A DNA stretch of 64,000 nucleotides from Haliclystus octoradiatus (GCA_916610825.1 OU744448.1:31824160-31888159); one strand, 5' to 3'; counted from the stretch's first letter, positions 41,929 through 53,506 are shown. Numbers and translations: made by a program. Notes: generated from the letters alone by a model not told the origin.

Positions 41929-44900
41929 TTATTGTTCTGATCGATATCTAATTTTCATTGTTGTTTTCATGAGTGATTGGAATCCTTTCCAACTGCGCCA
42001 ATTAATCCCCTTTAAATTTGTGAAACCTGCTTCAAACATATTACCATTGAGGTTCGATAAATAGCAGGAGTTATACCACCATGCTCCATGCGACAATTCT
42101 GTGCAATCAGCAGGATAGTACTCATTATCAGAATCTTTGGTAGAAAATTTTGAGCCACTGTGATAACTAAATGAGTCACCAGCATTTCCTGAATATTATA
42201 AAGATAGATTGCGTAACTTGAAAGAAATATGATTTGAAAAATGTCAAATCCGAGGGTGGTACTTCAGTATTTCTTTTTTAGATAAAATACGATCAAAACA
42301 AAGGTAAAATTCTAAAAGATTTGAAAATCTTCAAATTGACAACATAAAATTTCACAATAATCTAGAAAAGTCACCCCTAGTATTACCATCAATAAAAAAA
42401 CATTTCTAGCTAGTTCTACGAGCTGTAATAACCAGAAATATGCGGTAATACAGCCTTAAAGTTTCGATGACATAATCAAAATATTGAAAACATATATTGA
42501 CCATAAAGTGTTAGTACGCAGTAGCCATTTTGGGTTCTTCTGTTACAAATACACAGATGTCAGAAGAAACTAGAAAGCATGAGAAAAAGAAAAGGTGATA
42601 GGATTATTGTCTTTCAGCTTTCGAGTATCCCCAAGTATCTCAGGTGTTGATATCAGAGAACCCAAATGCAAGACGGCCGTGAAGAAACCCTTTGTTAAAT
42701 AGAATACATTTTCATATTTTCAAACGAGTTTAACTCAAGCCATTTGCCTGATTAGATCAATTTTCTCATTTTAAATCTTTACGATTTTGTCATATTTTTC
42801 CTTTCTTCGAAACGCAGACTAGGTTCAGATCGTAATTAAGATTATTTTGAAAAGTTTGATTTTGCAAGCTTTGCCAGACTTGTTGAGCTCTTTATTCTGT
42901 CTTCTAATTATGTTGTCAAGCAAAGTGATGCCAATATGGAGAATATTCCGAATAATATGGCATTAACGATGCGAACATAATCAAATTAGTTTTTACAATT
43001 CTTTGCAAATTTTGAGTGTTTATATCTCTAATACGATGCCCAAGCCGTTTTGGCAATCCATCACGAGAGTTAGCCAATCAAATCACTAAGAACTACGTTC
43101 CGAAATTTTACGAGATTTGTAATAATTATTATATTATCTTTGATTGAATGCTTATATACTATAACAATAAGTGAAAAAATTTATGAAGATTTTTAATGTA
43201 TAAGGCTTGATATATGCAATTTTATTGTTGTTTATCATCCATAAATTGTGCAGTTTTATGATATTGTGAGATTTTTTTATATGTTTATGTTAATATATAC
43301 ACATGAATTCTTCATTATGCATGGAGTCCACAACTTGTAAAAGATATATGTAGTGAACTGAAAAAATTCAACAAAAATTTACACGTTATCTGTGTTGGGT
43401 ATCTGGAATCAAATTCGATATCTACAAGTACAGACTAGATGCTTTAGACATTGAGACGCTTGAGCTACGTCGATTGAAGCAAGGTCTATATATGGTAATT
43501 AAAATCGTTAAAGGATTAGTCGAAGTAATCTTTAATGATGTTTTAGTCTAAAAAAGTCAAAATATGACCTTTGCGGACATTATCTGCAATTAAAATGTGA
43601 AGAAATCCCTAAACCAGCCTCGTCAAGCATGCATTCGACATACGAACGATTTCATGGTGGAACGATCTACCTAATAATGTAGTGATATGTGGAAATATCT
43701 CAAGCTTTTAATCAGAACTGAAACATATGACAAAAATACATACATTCATTTTTTTAAGGATGTATGACATAATAGTATATCGTATGCTTGGATATTCAAT
43801 GTCTTAAATGTTATTGTTACCTTGAAATGACAGAAATTTACCTGAAAATCCAGTAACAGTTAGACGATACTGTTGACTCTCATCATCAATTTGAAAATGA
43901 TCATATTCAGCATATTTCCATTCTTGTCCATCAAATAAATCAAATTTTATCATTGCATTACCCATTTTTGTTAATTCATGAATGACATCATTTCCAAGCC
44001 AAAACTCAGAAGATAGATTACCAAAACCAGTTTTGTAGTCATTCCAATCACGATAGAAATCAATGCTACCATCTTGTCGTTTTTGAATTTGAATCCATGC
44101 TAATTGAATCAGAAATGAGTTTTATTACAATTTATAAATTATTTGTAATGGCAGCCGTATGGAAAGATACCAAATTCCACCAGGAAGTTCAGTTACATTT
44201 ATTACACAATAATTTCCACAGTAATCCGTTATAGAAGCTGATGTTTTAAACATTTTCATCTGTACTATATTCTGAAAATCATTGGACTAGGGTTCTGGGT
44301 AACTTGTAAGGCCAGAGGAGATATTTCACTCTTTCTACCTATTTGCAAAATACAGCAGCGGAATATAAATAATTAGGTTTGCGAAGCTTTAGATCATTTT
44401 GAATTGATTTCAATTTTTCAATTGCTTCAAAATATTTTTTCATTGTAAGATTAAATTAACAAATATTCCATATGAAATAAGCATGCGACGGAAGACTTTT
44501 TAACACATAGTCATGTATACCCCACTACCATGCAGGAAAAATGTTGTTTTTCATCATCATCTTCTTGTTCTGTGAACATCCGGTGACCGCATAATGCTTT
44601 GAGTGAAATAGTTCGGGCTGACATATCTGTTCAGCATAAACTGATATAGTATCTATTATGATTCATTGAGACTCTACAAAAGGTAGCAATCAGAACCTGG
44701 TCAGAGCTAACAAGTACACAATATTCACACACGTTCACTTATATATGCTCTCTAGGTATGATAAAAGCTACCATAAATTAAGCAACACTTCCTTCAAAAA
44801 TCAGCAGCAAAAATTTAGCAATTCAAACACGGAAGAGATTGGTTTTGTAGGGAGACACATACTTGGAAGGTTAATTTGACAATTCGCGAATCGATGTTTG

Positions 44901-47116
44901 TTGCGTTTTTTTGCCAGTACGTAAGCATCAAATATGGAAAAACGTTATTGAAATATTTTATATATAATTTTGACAGAAATAATAATGGTACAAAAGCACA
45001 GAAGGTTATTAGACAACATAATTTGGTGCAACAGCAGGAGACAATATTATCAAATTTAAAATCCATTAGAAAAAAGCGTGTCAGTAATTATGACATGTAC
45101 AATGTTCTTTCTTTTTAATTGCCCTTAAATTTCGAACCACTTTTCAACTGAATCTATTGCCACATTCTAAACAGGCGATTTAATGAGTACCATTATACGT
45201 CAAGTGAATCCAAACTTTAATACTTCTTTAGAATCCTGTAAGCAATATTTGAAAATGGCTGTGAAAAAATTATTGCAGAAATATTTCGTCTATTGGACAC
45301 CTTCTTTAACGACTATTATACGTATGAGGAAATTTTCTTAAAACAAAGGATTTTGGTGAGTTCTGTACTTGAGTGTTCAAATTTGGCTTAATATTGGAAA
45401 TATACACCATCTTATTTATTAGGCAATCAAACTTGTTTGAACCACTGTACAAAATGCTAAAGTGTTGGGAAATGTCATTATGTTTAAAGACAAAATTAGA
45501 AGCATTGCGTAGATGGATTCAAACAGCAGGAAGCGGTGATAATAAAGAGGTTGATAAAAATGTCGGCGTGTGTAGCCAAACCTAATTGACCAAACTTGAA
45601 ATGGAATACAAGACTTTGCCTTGTTAAATTTCTGGTTTCTCATCTCTATGACGAAGATCATATATCAGATTTCGGCTAGTGAAGATAAGGTTTAACGGGC
45701 GTATAAGGATGCTGCAGCTCAAACGTAGAAGACGTTGATTCATCAAATCGTTCGGCTTTTTATCCGTAGGGTAAATAGATATAAAAACTAAGTCCTTGCT
45801 AGAAGAAATTTCATGTTTTTTGTTAAAATAATTATAATAAAACTTTGTGGGTTTTCAATAATTCATCAAGATGAGTTAGGTGGGATCGGAGAGGTCGGAA
45901 TTCTTTGCTGTTTTTTCGCCTAAAGTTCTATTGAGAAATATGATCACCTCTTTTTCTTTATAAATTAATAGGTGAGAATGTTTTGGTTTTGACCTTTTGA
46001 CATTTTTCTGTTAAATCTATTGAAAAAGCTTTAAGTAAGCGGAAATGTATATACATATTTATCTAGCATGACGACAAATTTCCAATGTCCGGCTTGGTAA
46101 CAATGATTATATCTCGCTTCTGTTAAAGGATGCAACAGCTTTTAATTAGGATCTATAGACGAGCAAACTTGCATATTAGATCAAAAGTAATAATTATAAT
46201 AACTATTTAATAATGATCTCAATGTTGTGCTTGTCAACTCCTTTTTATCAACAGGAAAGTCATTGCCGCTTTGTCTATATAAATTCTCAAAATCGGCAAC
46301 GATTTCTATGTTGTCTTTGTTGGTAGCTCGTTGGGTTAATGAAAAATGTAACCCAGTTAATAGTCCCCATTCATTATTTTTATAATAATAAAATATGACT
46401 GAATTAAATAAGTTGGATATCAGACTTTTTTGCAAAATAATAATGCAATCATTTACACTATCCTGCTGTTAATCAAAATAATGGCTCTAGAATATCCTGT
46501 GGTTCATTTCTTGCTCTATTATCGGTACATATACGATATGAGACCGTTTCGCATGGAAACTCGATATATGGAAACTAGACTTAAGTCCGTTAAGGTTTCA
46601 CATACTCCTGAGCTAATATAGGGGTTAGGATGCCAGATTAGGATGTCATCACGGAATATTTTTCTCTAAAGTCTTCCATCTGTCAAAAAGCAGATGGTAG
46701 CTTATGTGACTACAAAAAAGTCAAGGATGTGCTAACCTGAATAAGGTTCAGCTACTTAATATATAATATTTTTTGAAATGCGAGACCACTGCCATCTTCA
46801 TTTATCCATATTAATTAAGCACTACCCAATAAAACATACTTGAAGATTCATGTGTTTGCACGGATGTGTTTGTAGTATATTTGCTGATATAAAGTACTTA
46901 CAGCGGAAATCTAGTAACAATATTTTCCTAGCCATAGTGAATTTACTGAACAATAAAATCGTAGAATATCAACTGCTTCTTGATGGTAAAACTGAATAGT
47001 GTATGAAACTCTACCTGTAGAATTTGCGTCCACTTCAACATAAAGAGGAACATCCTTTTGTAAAATACTAATGTTGTAGATTCCGGTTTCAGAAAATGTA
47101 ACAGTGTCTGGACCAT
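41929..47116 (-). CDS. Gene B: fibrinogen-related domain protein, 3' half
   Basis: Three FReD exons with matching phases: 47015-47116 (102 bp), 43842-44099 (258 bp) and 41929-42188. They give TGIYNISILQKDVPLYVEVD, then WIQIQKRQDGSIDFYRDW, FGNLSSEFWLGND and HFQIDDES. The last exon has GDSFSYHSGSKFSTKDSDNE (the calcium-site region), CTELSHGAWWYNSCYLSNLN and a TAA stop. An AATAAA (41928-41933) overlaps the stop codon. Exon lengths and sequence closely match gene A, including the missing cysteine in the first strand (LYVEV). PAN- and TSP1-like exons, expected upstream by analogy, are not in the window: more than 16 kb of LINEs begins 25 bp before the 47116 acceptor. The introns hold an old LINE piece (43350-43765) and otherwise unremarkable sequence (44100-47014). 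Confidence 0.82.
43350..43765 (+). mobile_element. Decayed LINE 3' fragment
   Basis: The translation with frameshifts reads QQKFTRYLCWVSGIKFDIYK, LDIETLELRRLKQGLYMVI and HAFDIRTISWWNDLPNNVV. This is the usual C-terminal pattern of CR1/L2-type ORF2 (FTR.L..., L.SLE.RRL, WN.LP..VV). It lies antisense in the last intron of gene B. Confidence 0.7.
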
Positions 47117-47140
47117 CTAAAATATAGAGAATATAGTTAT

Positions 47141-47161
47141 CATCATCATCATCATCATCAG

Positions 47162-47215
<54 letters not shown>

Positions 47216-47238
47216 TATCATCATCATCATCATCATCA
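47141..47238. repeat. (CAT)n microsatellite at the 5' edge of LINE 1
   Basis: About 98 bp of CAT units with three interruptions (CAG, TAT). It begins 24 bp upstream of the gene B exon at 47116 and directly precedes LINE 1. Confidence 0.95.
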
Positions 47239-47386
47239 AGTTATCGTCGTCAAGTTAAGTCACGAATAACAATCCTCGCTATTATCATAGTTATTACAAC
47301 GATGATTTAGGTATAAATACCAATGGAAATATGCTTCTGAAAGGGTAAGAGTATCTTAAGTATTAGTTGTATATTTATTTACAAAA

Positions 47387-49438
47387 ATGATGGAATGTGA
47401 AGAGCAAAACGATGAAAATTATTCTAACATCCTAAACATTTTAAATAAAATGGCAAATAAACTTGATCCGGAAATGATTATTACCACTAACATAGAGCCG
47501 AAATATAGAGATGGAGATGTATTACATCAAATTAAATTCAAAACTAACCAAAATGAAATATGGATGTCTGCATGTAAAATATACTTTGAATCTTTGGGCA
47601 TGATTCCATGGATAAAAGACACTAAGGGCGAAGGCCGAAAAGTTTCAGTCATTTCCCCAAGGTCAAATAAGAAACACAAAATTCTGACAATGACATTTTT
47701 TTCAAGTGGAACAGTAATGACATCAGGGAAAGAGTTAACATTATTCATAAACAAATACTTTGACAAAATAAAAGAATCCCTTCACAAGGTATACACAGAA
47801 AACAATAGTAAAAATAAATTTATTGGAGATAGCGAACACAAAGAAGGATATTTGCTTGCAAAACCTTGTTACAAAACACCACGTGGGAACACACCGACAA
47901 ACACATTATCAACTCCTACGTCCACACCTAATACCCCGTCTCCTATTCAAAGACCTAATAAACAAAGTTTATCAGTGCAACGTTCATTAACTTCCGACTC
48001 AGAAACAGAGGACGAAATATTATTTCACAGTGAAAGTGAGGAAGAGCTGAGCCAATCAGTTGTTACGGTAAAAAAAAAATTAAACACACGGAAAAGTACG
48101 ATGACTATCCGCTCAGTCGATTCCGCGACCGTTACAACACCGGTTAATTCACAGCCAACAACAGGCCAATTGCGAAATCTTCAAACAGACATTCTAACAC
48201 TTAAGGAAACCTGCAGATTATACAGAAACACGATCTCTAAAGTAGAGCAGGAAAATCAATCTCTGCAGGCCACTATTACTGATCTTAAGAATGAATTGAA
48301 GAACAACTCTTCAAAACACGACACTGAAATTAATCAGATCAAAAATCGCTTGTCTGCCACAGAAACAAGCATAGCTGAAATGAAACATTATATGTCCAAA
48401 AAAACAACAACTACTTCTTCAACCCATATTAATCAGAATAGCACGCATGGAAACAATAACAATAACAATGTCAACAGCTCAAGGCCACAAAGTCAAGTAG
48501 ACAACACAGGCACCCCACTTGACCTTTTGATTGTAGCCGACTCACACATTCGTCACGTCATCCCTACAAAAATTGCAAAATCATCCAAAGCTAAAAAAGT
48601 CATCTGTCAGGGAATGCCCACTCACCAGTTTGTCACAGAAATAGAAAACATTGCAAAAACTAACACTAATTACAAATACATAATTCTTCATTTTGGCTCA
48701 CATGATTCCCATGAAAAGATTGAGAAAGTATCTCTAGCCGACATTACTACGGCAATCATGAAAACAAAAACTTTATTCCCAAGTTCTCAAATTTATTATT
48801 CTTCAATGTTACCAAAGCCTGAAAATAGTTCAATATTAATAACAATGCGTCTAAATGATCAATTAGAAACATTTTGCACATCTAAAAACATCACCTTCAT
48901 TAACAACAGCAGGATATTTGTCACCAAGAATAACGGGACCCTAGAACAAAACAAACCACTTTTTTTACAGGATAGTATTTATACAAATACACACGGGACA
49001 AAGCTACTATCCAGAAACTTCATCAGAGCTATACACACCCAACAGCATGATATGATTACACCAAATATTCAACATATTCCGCAAATGAATGTAGATCAAA
49101 GAATGCCTAGTATATCTCCTATGACCACCGAGTCCAACCAATCAGAATCGGTTATTCATCCATTAATGAGCCAACACCTAAAGCAACCCAATTATGTTAT
49201 TCCACCGAGAAATAGAGAGGAGATAATGCAACAGACTCTTTCAGATTTCATGAAACTTTTTCATAACCGATTTAGTAATTCTGTCGAATTTACGTCTACT
49301 ATACCCCCTCAAGAAATGGCAAGACCATTAAACTTAATGCCTACTCTCCATCGCAGTACCGATAGAAGTTACGATGCTCATTCAGCATGGGAAAATATTC
49401 CGCCACAAATATATCAACATCCACAAAGACATTATTAA
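47387..49438 (+). CDS. LINE 1 ORF1 protein with coiled coil and SGNH-hydrolase-like domain
   Basis: 683 residues. The N-terminal region (about 60-145) ends in TFFSSGTVMTSGKELTLF, a short domain also seen in LINE 3 (FILTGTIIVNGKDLEKF). A Ser/Thr/Asn/Pro-rich linker follows, with acidic clusters near 205-220. A heptad-like coiled coil spans about 260-335 (LQTDILTLKETCRLYRN...). The SGNH-like domain (about 375-545) shows IVADSHIRH (block I Ser), LHFGSHDSHEK (in place of GxND) and YTNTHGTKLLSRN (block V His). Such esterase-like domains are known in ORF1 of CR1-type LINEs, where they are thought to aid RNP or membrane association. The C-terminal 120 residues are Gln/Pro/Met-rich. I see no CCHC knuckle or RRM. 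Confidence 0.88.
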   Translation: MMECEEQNDENYSNILNILNKMANKLDPEMIITTNIEPKYRDGDVLHQIKFKTNQNEIWMSACKIYFESLGMIPWIKDTKGEGRKVSVISPRSNKKHKILTMTFFSSGTVMTSGKELTLFINKYFDKIKESLHKVYTENNSKNKFIGDSEHKEGYLLAKPCYKTPRGNTPTNTLSTPTSTPNTPSPIQRPNKQSLSVQRSLTSDSETEDEILFHSESEEELSQSVVTVKKKLNTRKSTMTIRSVDSATVTTPVNSQPTTGQLRNLQTDILTLKETCRLYRNTISKVEQENQSLQATITDLKNELKNNSSKHDTEINQIKNRLSATETSIAEMKHYMSKKTTTTSSTHINQNSTHGNNNNNNVNSSRPQSQVDNTGTPLDLLIVADSHIRHVIPTKIAKSSKAKKVICQGMPTHQFVTEIENIAKTNTNYKYIILHFGSHDSHEKIEKVSLADITTAIMKTKTLFPSSQIYYSSMLPKPENSSILITMRLNDQLETFCTSKNITFINNSRIFVTKNNGTLEQNKPLFLQDSIYTNTHGTKLLSRNFIRAIHTQQHDMITPNIQHIPQMNVDQRMPSISPMTTESNQSESVIHPLMSQHLKQPNYVIPPRNREEIMQQTLSDFMKLFHNRFSNSVEFTSTIPPQEMARPLNLMPTLHRSTDRSYDAHSAWENIPPQIYQHPQRHY

Positions 49439-49440
49439 AA

Positions 49441-49710
49441 ATGATTTACATATACAATTACAAGATTATTAAAAAGATATACATCAAGTACACGTTTATG
49501 AAGAATATCCATAGAAGTTACCATTCAGGTAAGTTTATGTGTGATATCATTGATATCGTAGCTACTGAAACTAGCTATAGTAATGTTAAGAATAGTTTAA
49601 AAAATATTTTTATTAGAAATAGCGTTACAATAGATATAGTAAAGCCCTTACATTCGAGAGATGTGTCTCATCCCTCGAAAATCTCCAATATAAACTATGG
49701 AAATCCCTGA
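49441..49710 (+). CDS. LINE 1 middle ORF (possible third cistron)
   Basis: 89 codons from an ATG that lies 2 nt after the ORF1 TAA, in the -1 frame relative to ORF1. It ends at a TGA that overlaps the ORF2 start by 14 nt. The frame is also open upstream into ORF1 (from 49387). The product would be basic and rich in Ile/Tyr/Lys at its N-terminus (MIYIYNYKIIKKIYIKY); no domain is recognised. LINE 2 and LINE 3 have a frame in the same place with the same overlaps, which argues for function, perhaps as a reinitiation bridge. A chance open frame is the alternative. Confidence 0.5.
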   Translation: MIYIYNYKIIKKIYIKYTFMKNIHRSYHSGKFMCDIIDIVATETSYSNVKNSLKNIFIRNSVTIDIVKPLHSRDVSHPSKISNINYGNP

Positions 49711-52700
49711 AAATCTTACTTTTACCTTTTGGAACATCAACGGTCTGGGCTCTAAGCTAGCGAATCCTGATTTTCAAAAATTTTTAAAAAGTGATGTCAT
49801 TTTTCTTAGCGAAACATGGACTCAAAGGTCATCACATTTTCACCCTTCCCCAAATTATGATATAATTTATAAACATAGAACAAGTAAACAACCAAATTGT
49901 AGTAGAGGTTCAGGAGGATTAGCAGTCCTCATAAAGTGTAATATTAAACATGCGTTTACCGAAATTCCGTCAAATTCAGAAGATATAATGTGGTTAAAAA
50001 TGAATAGGTTAGCTTTTGGTCTCAATAATGACTTGTATATTGCTTTCGTATATGTTAGTCCACAATACTCTTCGGTAAATCCTATTCATAAAAATCAGGT
50101 ATTTGAAATTTTGCAAAACGAATTGATAAATGTACCGGGTGGTTGCGATGTGCTGGTTGGCGGCGACTTCAATGCTCGACTAGGCAAATTAAATGATTTT
50201 ATTTCCAATGATGATGACTCCTTTTTTGATTTACCTCCAATGTATGTACCCGATTATCACAATTTAGTTCTAAGAAAAACTCGAGATAATACAATCAACG
50301 ACTATAGTAGACATTTAATCAGTATTTGCACTAGCAACCAACTTCGGATCCTTAACGGCCGACTAAAAGGTGACGAGGAAGGTGAATTTACATACCATGG
50401 TAATATTGGGTCTAGTCTCGTCGATTTTGTTTTGGCCTCAGAACAATTGTACTTACAATCACCATCAGTTCTCAAATCAATCAAAATCGATAAAGATGCA
50501 TTGCTACTTTCAGATCATTGCTCAATTAATTTGTCTCTTAACGTTACTCTAAGGCATAACAACAATGATTGCTCAAGCATTCTTGTCGAAGAGAGACCAC
50601 CCCGATATTTGTGGTGCGACGAAAAGAAATCTGATTACGCGGAACGATTCTCTAGCGAATCTCATGAACGCCTTATTGAATCACTCTCTTCAGAAATATT
50701 AACATCAACTGAAGACATTGACCAGATCATCGATAAAATTTCGGATTTGCTCACAACGTCCGCTCAAGGCATTTTGAAATTAAAAACATTTAAAAAGCAG
50801 AAACATGCTAGGCAATTCAAAACACGATGGTACACAAAATCATGTTCTCATATAAAATCACGACTAAATAACATCATCAGACTTTTGAAAAGGCACCCTA
50901 ATGATCCATTTCTTCGAGGTAGGATTTGCCGGTTAAGAAAGCAATATAAAAAAGAAATCAAACTGTCAAAACGTCAACACAATGATACTGCTTTGCATAA
51001 TCTAAACAACGCCATGAATAACGATAAAAATAAATTTTGGCAATTAATGAAATCATTTCGAGCTTCTGAAAATAAAAATGAGACACTGCCTGATGCCTAT
51101 GAGCTCCTATCTCATTTTAAGCAACTCCATGAAGAGAATCCTATCGAGTCAGATACTGTAGATGGGAATTATACTGTTATGCAATCCCAATCTGAATCCA
51201 ATTTCGTGGGAGATCTCGACAGGGAAATAGACACAAGGGAAATTATCTCTGCCATGAAACTCTTAAAAAAAAAAAAATCACCTGGTAGGGATGGGATATT
51301 GGCAGAAATGGTCCATGCAACGGTAGATAAATTTATCGACGTTTACAAAAACCTATTCAATCAAATTTTTCAATCTGGCCACTTTCCAAATTCTTGGAAA
51401 GAGTCTTTTATTTTACCCCTTTTTAAATCTGGGGACAAGCTCAACTCAAATAATTACAGAGGAATAAGCCTCACTAGTATTCTTGGTAAATTGTTCTGTC
51501 TTATCCTCAATGAGAGGCTCAGGCATTTCCTTGACGTAAATGATATAATTCATGAAGCACAGGGTGGTTTTCAAAAAAATAAACGAACGGCAGATCATTT
51601 GTTTTGTCTTAAAACCCTTATTTCGAAGTATACAAAAAATAATAAAAAGCTTTTTACCTGTTTCATTGATTTGAAAAAGGCGTTCGACACTGTTTGGCAT
51701 CCTGGCCTTTTATTGAAGCTAAAGCAATTAAACATCGATGGAATTTTTTATAAAATAATTGACAACTTATATGTTCATAACAAAGCACATATCATTTACA
51801 ACAATCTCTTGACTACGTCGATCTCACCCAGTGTTGGCGTTCGCCAAGGGTGTATCCTTAGTCCTAATCTTTTTAATATTTATATCAATGATTTTGCAAA
51901 ATCTTTAACATGTCAATCAACACATCCAGTTTTTCTTGCTGATAAGCCATTGAATTGTTTAATGTTTGCCGACGATATAGTCTTATTTTCTCAAACCAAA
52001 GAGGGTCTCCAAAAATGCATGGAGAAAGCATATCTTTACGCCGAGCAATGGAAGCTCAAAATTAATTATGAAAAGTCAAAATGCATGATCTTCTCAAAAA
52101 AATATGTTGATGAGCAACATTTCTTTTCCATTAATAATACCCCCATCGAAATGGTCGACAATTACAAATATCTAGGTTTTTCGTTTCATTGCTCCTCAAA
52201 ACAATGTTTTGGTATTAAGCAACTTTGCACAAAAGCCGAAAAAGCATGGGCAATAACACAGCGCTCTATGGGGCGGTCGTCAACCAGCTATGTCACAATT
52301 CACAAAACAATGTTTACTACCATGATAAAACCCATACTTCTCTATGCTAGTGATGTTTGGGGTGATTCTGTTACTCACATTGAAAATAACCAAATAGAAA
52401 CTGTACAGCGAGATATTATGCGGAAAATATTAAATGTTAGAAAGAATTCCAGTAAGATAGCTGTTAGAGCGGAATTGGGGATCATCCCTCTACAGATTGA
52501 CGTTAAAATTAATATGATCAAATTCCTTGTTAGAATGATTAACTCCAAAAAAAGTAGTTTACTGTACAAGGCATTTGGTGAACAAATCGTCAACAGTTCA
52601 TCAACTTCATGGCTGGGTAAAGTTACACATCATTTGTCCGAAATAGGAATCAATTTACAGCTTTTGATCTCTAAAGAAACTAATCAAAAATCTGATCAAA

Positions 52701-53206
52701 TAAAACTAATCAACTCTATAAAAGATCAATTAAATAACGAATACAAAATCAACTTTGAGCAAACTAATCTTAACTCTAACACTCCAGGTCAATCGAACCA
52801 ATTGAAATTCTACAAAACAATCAAACATAAATTTGAATTTGAAAATTATTTGCTACTTCCACACAAAAAGTCTAGGATAGCAATAACTCAGATCAGAATC
52901 AGTGCTCATAAGCTCGGAGTACAGACCGGACGATATTCTAACATTCCCTACGAGGACCGGTTATGTCCCCATTGCGATAGTGACAGTATCGACGATGAGA
53001 TACATCTACTCTTTAACTGTAATATAAATAGTAACTTGAGGGTAGCGTTTTTTAATAAAATAGAAAAGTTGCATAACAACTTTCAGGTATTCTCGGATAC
53101 AGAGAAATTGGAACTGCTCTTTTCCCAAACAGAGTTACAAACAAAGAAACTGTTGGGAAGATTTCTTTACGAATCTTTGCAGAAACGCTATAATAATTTG
53201 CAATAG
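49697..53206 (+). CDS. LINE 1 ORF2: APE endonuclease-reverse transcriptase
   Basis: 1,169 residues, uninterrupted. The endonuclease shows FWNINGLGSK (residues about 11-20), SETW (catalytic Glu 39), GGDFNAR (Asp 157) and SDHC (Asp 273, His 274). RT: SPGRDGILAEM near 530, YRGISLTSILGKLF near 590, motif A DLKKAFDTV (Asp 658), GVRQGCILSPNLFN near 715, and motif C FADDIVLFS starting at 756. A thumb/linker region with WGDSVTH precedes the C-terminal CCHC-like motif CPHCDSDSIDDEIHLLFNC (C1090, C1093, H1103, C1108). All expected catalytic residues are present, so the enzyme could nick target DNA and carry out target-primed reverse transcription. The start ATG at 49697 is chosen because FWN follows within ten residues. 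Confidence 0.95.
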   Translation: MEIPENLTFTFWNINGLGSKLANPDFQKFLKSDVIFLSETWTQRSSHFHPSPNYDIIYKHRTSKQPNCSRGSGGLAVLIKCNIKHAFTEIPSNSEDIMWLKMNRLAFGLNNDLYIAFVYVSPQYSSVNPIHKNQVFEILQNELINVPGGCDVLVGGDFNARLGKLNDFISNDDDSFFDLPPMYVPDYHNLVLRKTRDNTINDYSRHLISICTSNQLRILNGRLKGDEEGEFTYHGNIGSSLVDFVLASEQLYLQSPSVLKSIKIDKDALLLSDHCSINLSLNVTLRHNNNDCSSILVEERPPRYLWCDEKKSDYAERFSSESHERLIESLSSEILTSTEDIDQIIDKISDLLTTSAQGILKLKTFKKQKHARQFKTRWYTKSCSHIKSRLNNIIRLLKRHPNDPFLRGRICRLRKQYKKEIKLSKRQHNDTALHNLNNAMNNDKNKFWQLMKSFRASENKNETLPDAYELLSHFKQLHEENPIESDTVDGNYTVMQSQSESNFVGDLDREIDTREIISAMKLLKKKKSPGRDGILAEMVHATVDKFIDVYKNLFNQIFQSGHFPNSWKESFILPLFKSGDKLNSNNYRGISLTSILGKLFCLILNERLRHFLDVNDIIHEAQGGFQKNKRTADHLFCLKTLISKYTKNNKKLFTCFIDLKKAFDTVWHPGLLLKLKQLNIDGIFYKIIDNLYVHNKAHIIYNNLLTTSISPSVGVRQGCILSPNLFNIYINDFAKSLTCQSTHPVFLADKPLNCLMFADDIVLFSQTKEGLQKCMEKAYLYAEQWKLKINYEKSKCMIFSKKYVDEQHFFSINNTPIEMVDNYKYLGFSFHCSSKQCFGIKQLCTKAEKAWAITQRSMGRSSTSYVTIHKTMFTTMIKPILLYASDVWGDSVTHIENNQIETVQRDIMRKILNVRKNSSKIAVRAELGIIPLQIDVKINMIKFLVRMINSKKSSLLYKAFGEQIVNSSSTSWLGKVTHHLSEIGINLQLLISKETNQKSDQIKLINSIKDQLNNEYKINFEQTNLNSNTPGQSNQLKFYKTIKHKFEFENYLLLPHKKSRIAITQIRISAHKLGVQTGRYSNIPYEDRLCPHCDSDSIDDEIHLLFNCNINSNLRVAFFNKIEKLHNNFQVFSDTEKLELLFSQTELQTKKLLGRFLYESLQKRYNNLQ

Positions 53207-53460
53207 TGAATAATAGAATGACCCATGTTTTGATAATTTTATAACTATATAGTGAATCAATATTATCTTAATATGTTGTTATTTAGAAGCAACAGGGATA
53301 AATAGGTTCTTATAACAACTATGCTAAATAAATAATAAATAAAAATATATATATATATACAAATATCGAATAACAACATAATAATATTAAATAATACTTA
53401 CCACACACCTGTATCTATGTAAACTGGTATATTGGTATTAAATCAAAACAAACAAACAAA

Positions 53461-53505
53461 CATCATCATCATCATCATCATCGTCATCATCATCATCATC
53501 ATCAT
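53461..53505. repeat. (CAT)15 tail of LINE 1 / junction with LINE 2
   Basis: Fifteen CAT units with one CGT variant. LINE 2 sequence starts at the next base. Confidence 0.97.
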
Positions 53506-53506
53506 C

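Larger units (their letters stand above)
47239..53505 (+). mobile_element. LINE 1: full-length, apparently intact non-LTR retrotransposon
   Basis: A complete element: 5' UTR (47239-47386), ORF1 (47387-49438), a short middle frame (49441-49710), ORF2 (49697-53206), and a 3' UTR ending AAACAAACAAA followed by (CAT)15. Both long ORFs are open. ORF2 order (APE endonuclease, RT, C-terminal CCHC) and a SGNH-type domain in ORF1 place it near the CR1/L2 branch of the Jockey superfamily; the exact clade is not settled by eye. (CAT)n lies on both sides. A truncated copy of its 3' end, with about ten differences in 720 bp, sits at 57866-58635, so the family was active recently. Confidence 0.92.

Noticed and set aside
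46181..46435. 84-codon minus-strand frame in a gene B intron
   Set aside because: No domain and no phase-compatible splice sites joining the FReD exons.
53432..53505. Poly-isoleucine N-terminus of the LINE 2 ORF1 frame
   Set aside because: It is the translated (CAT)n tract of LINE 1 and marks a truncation junction, not protein.
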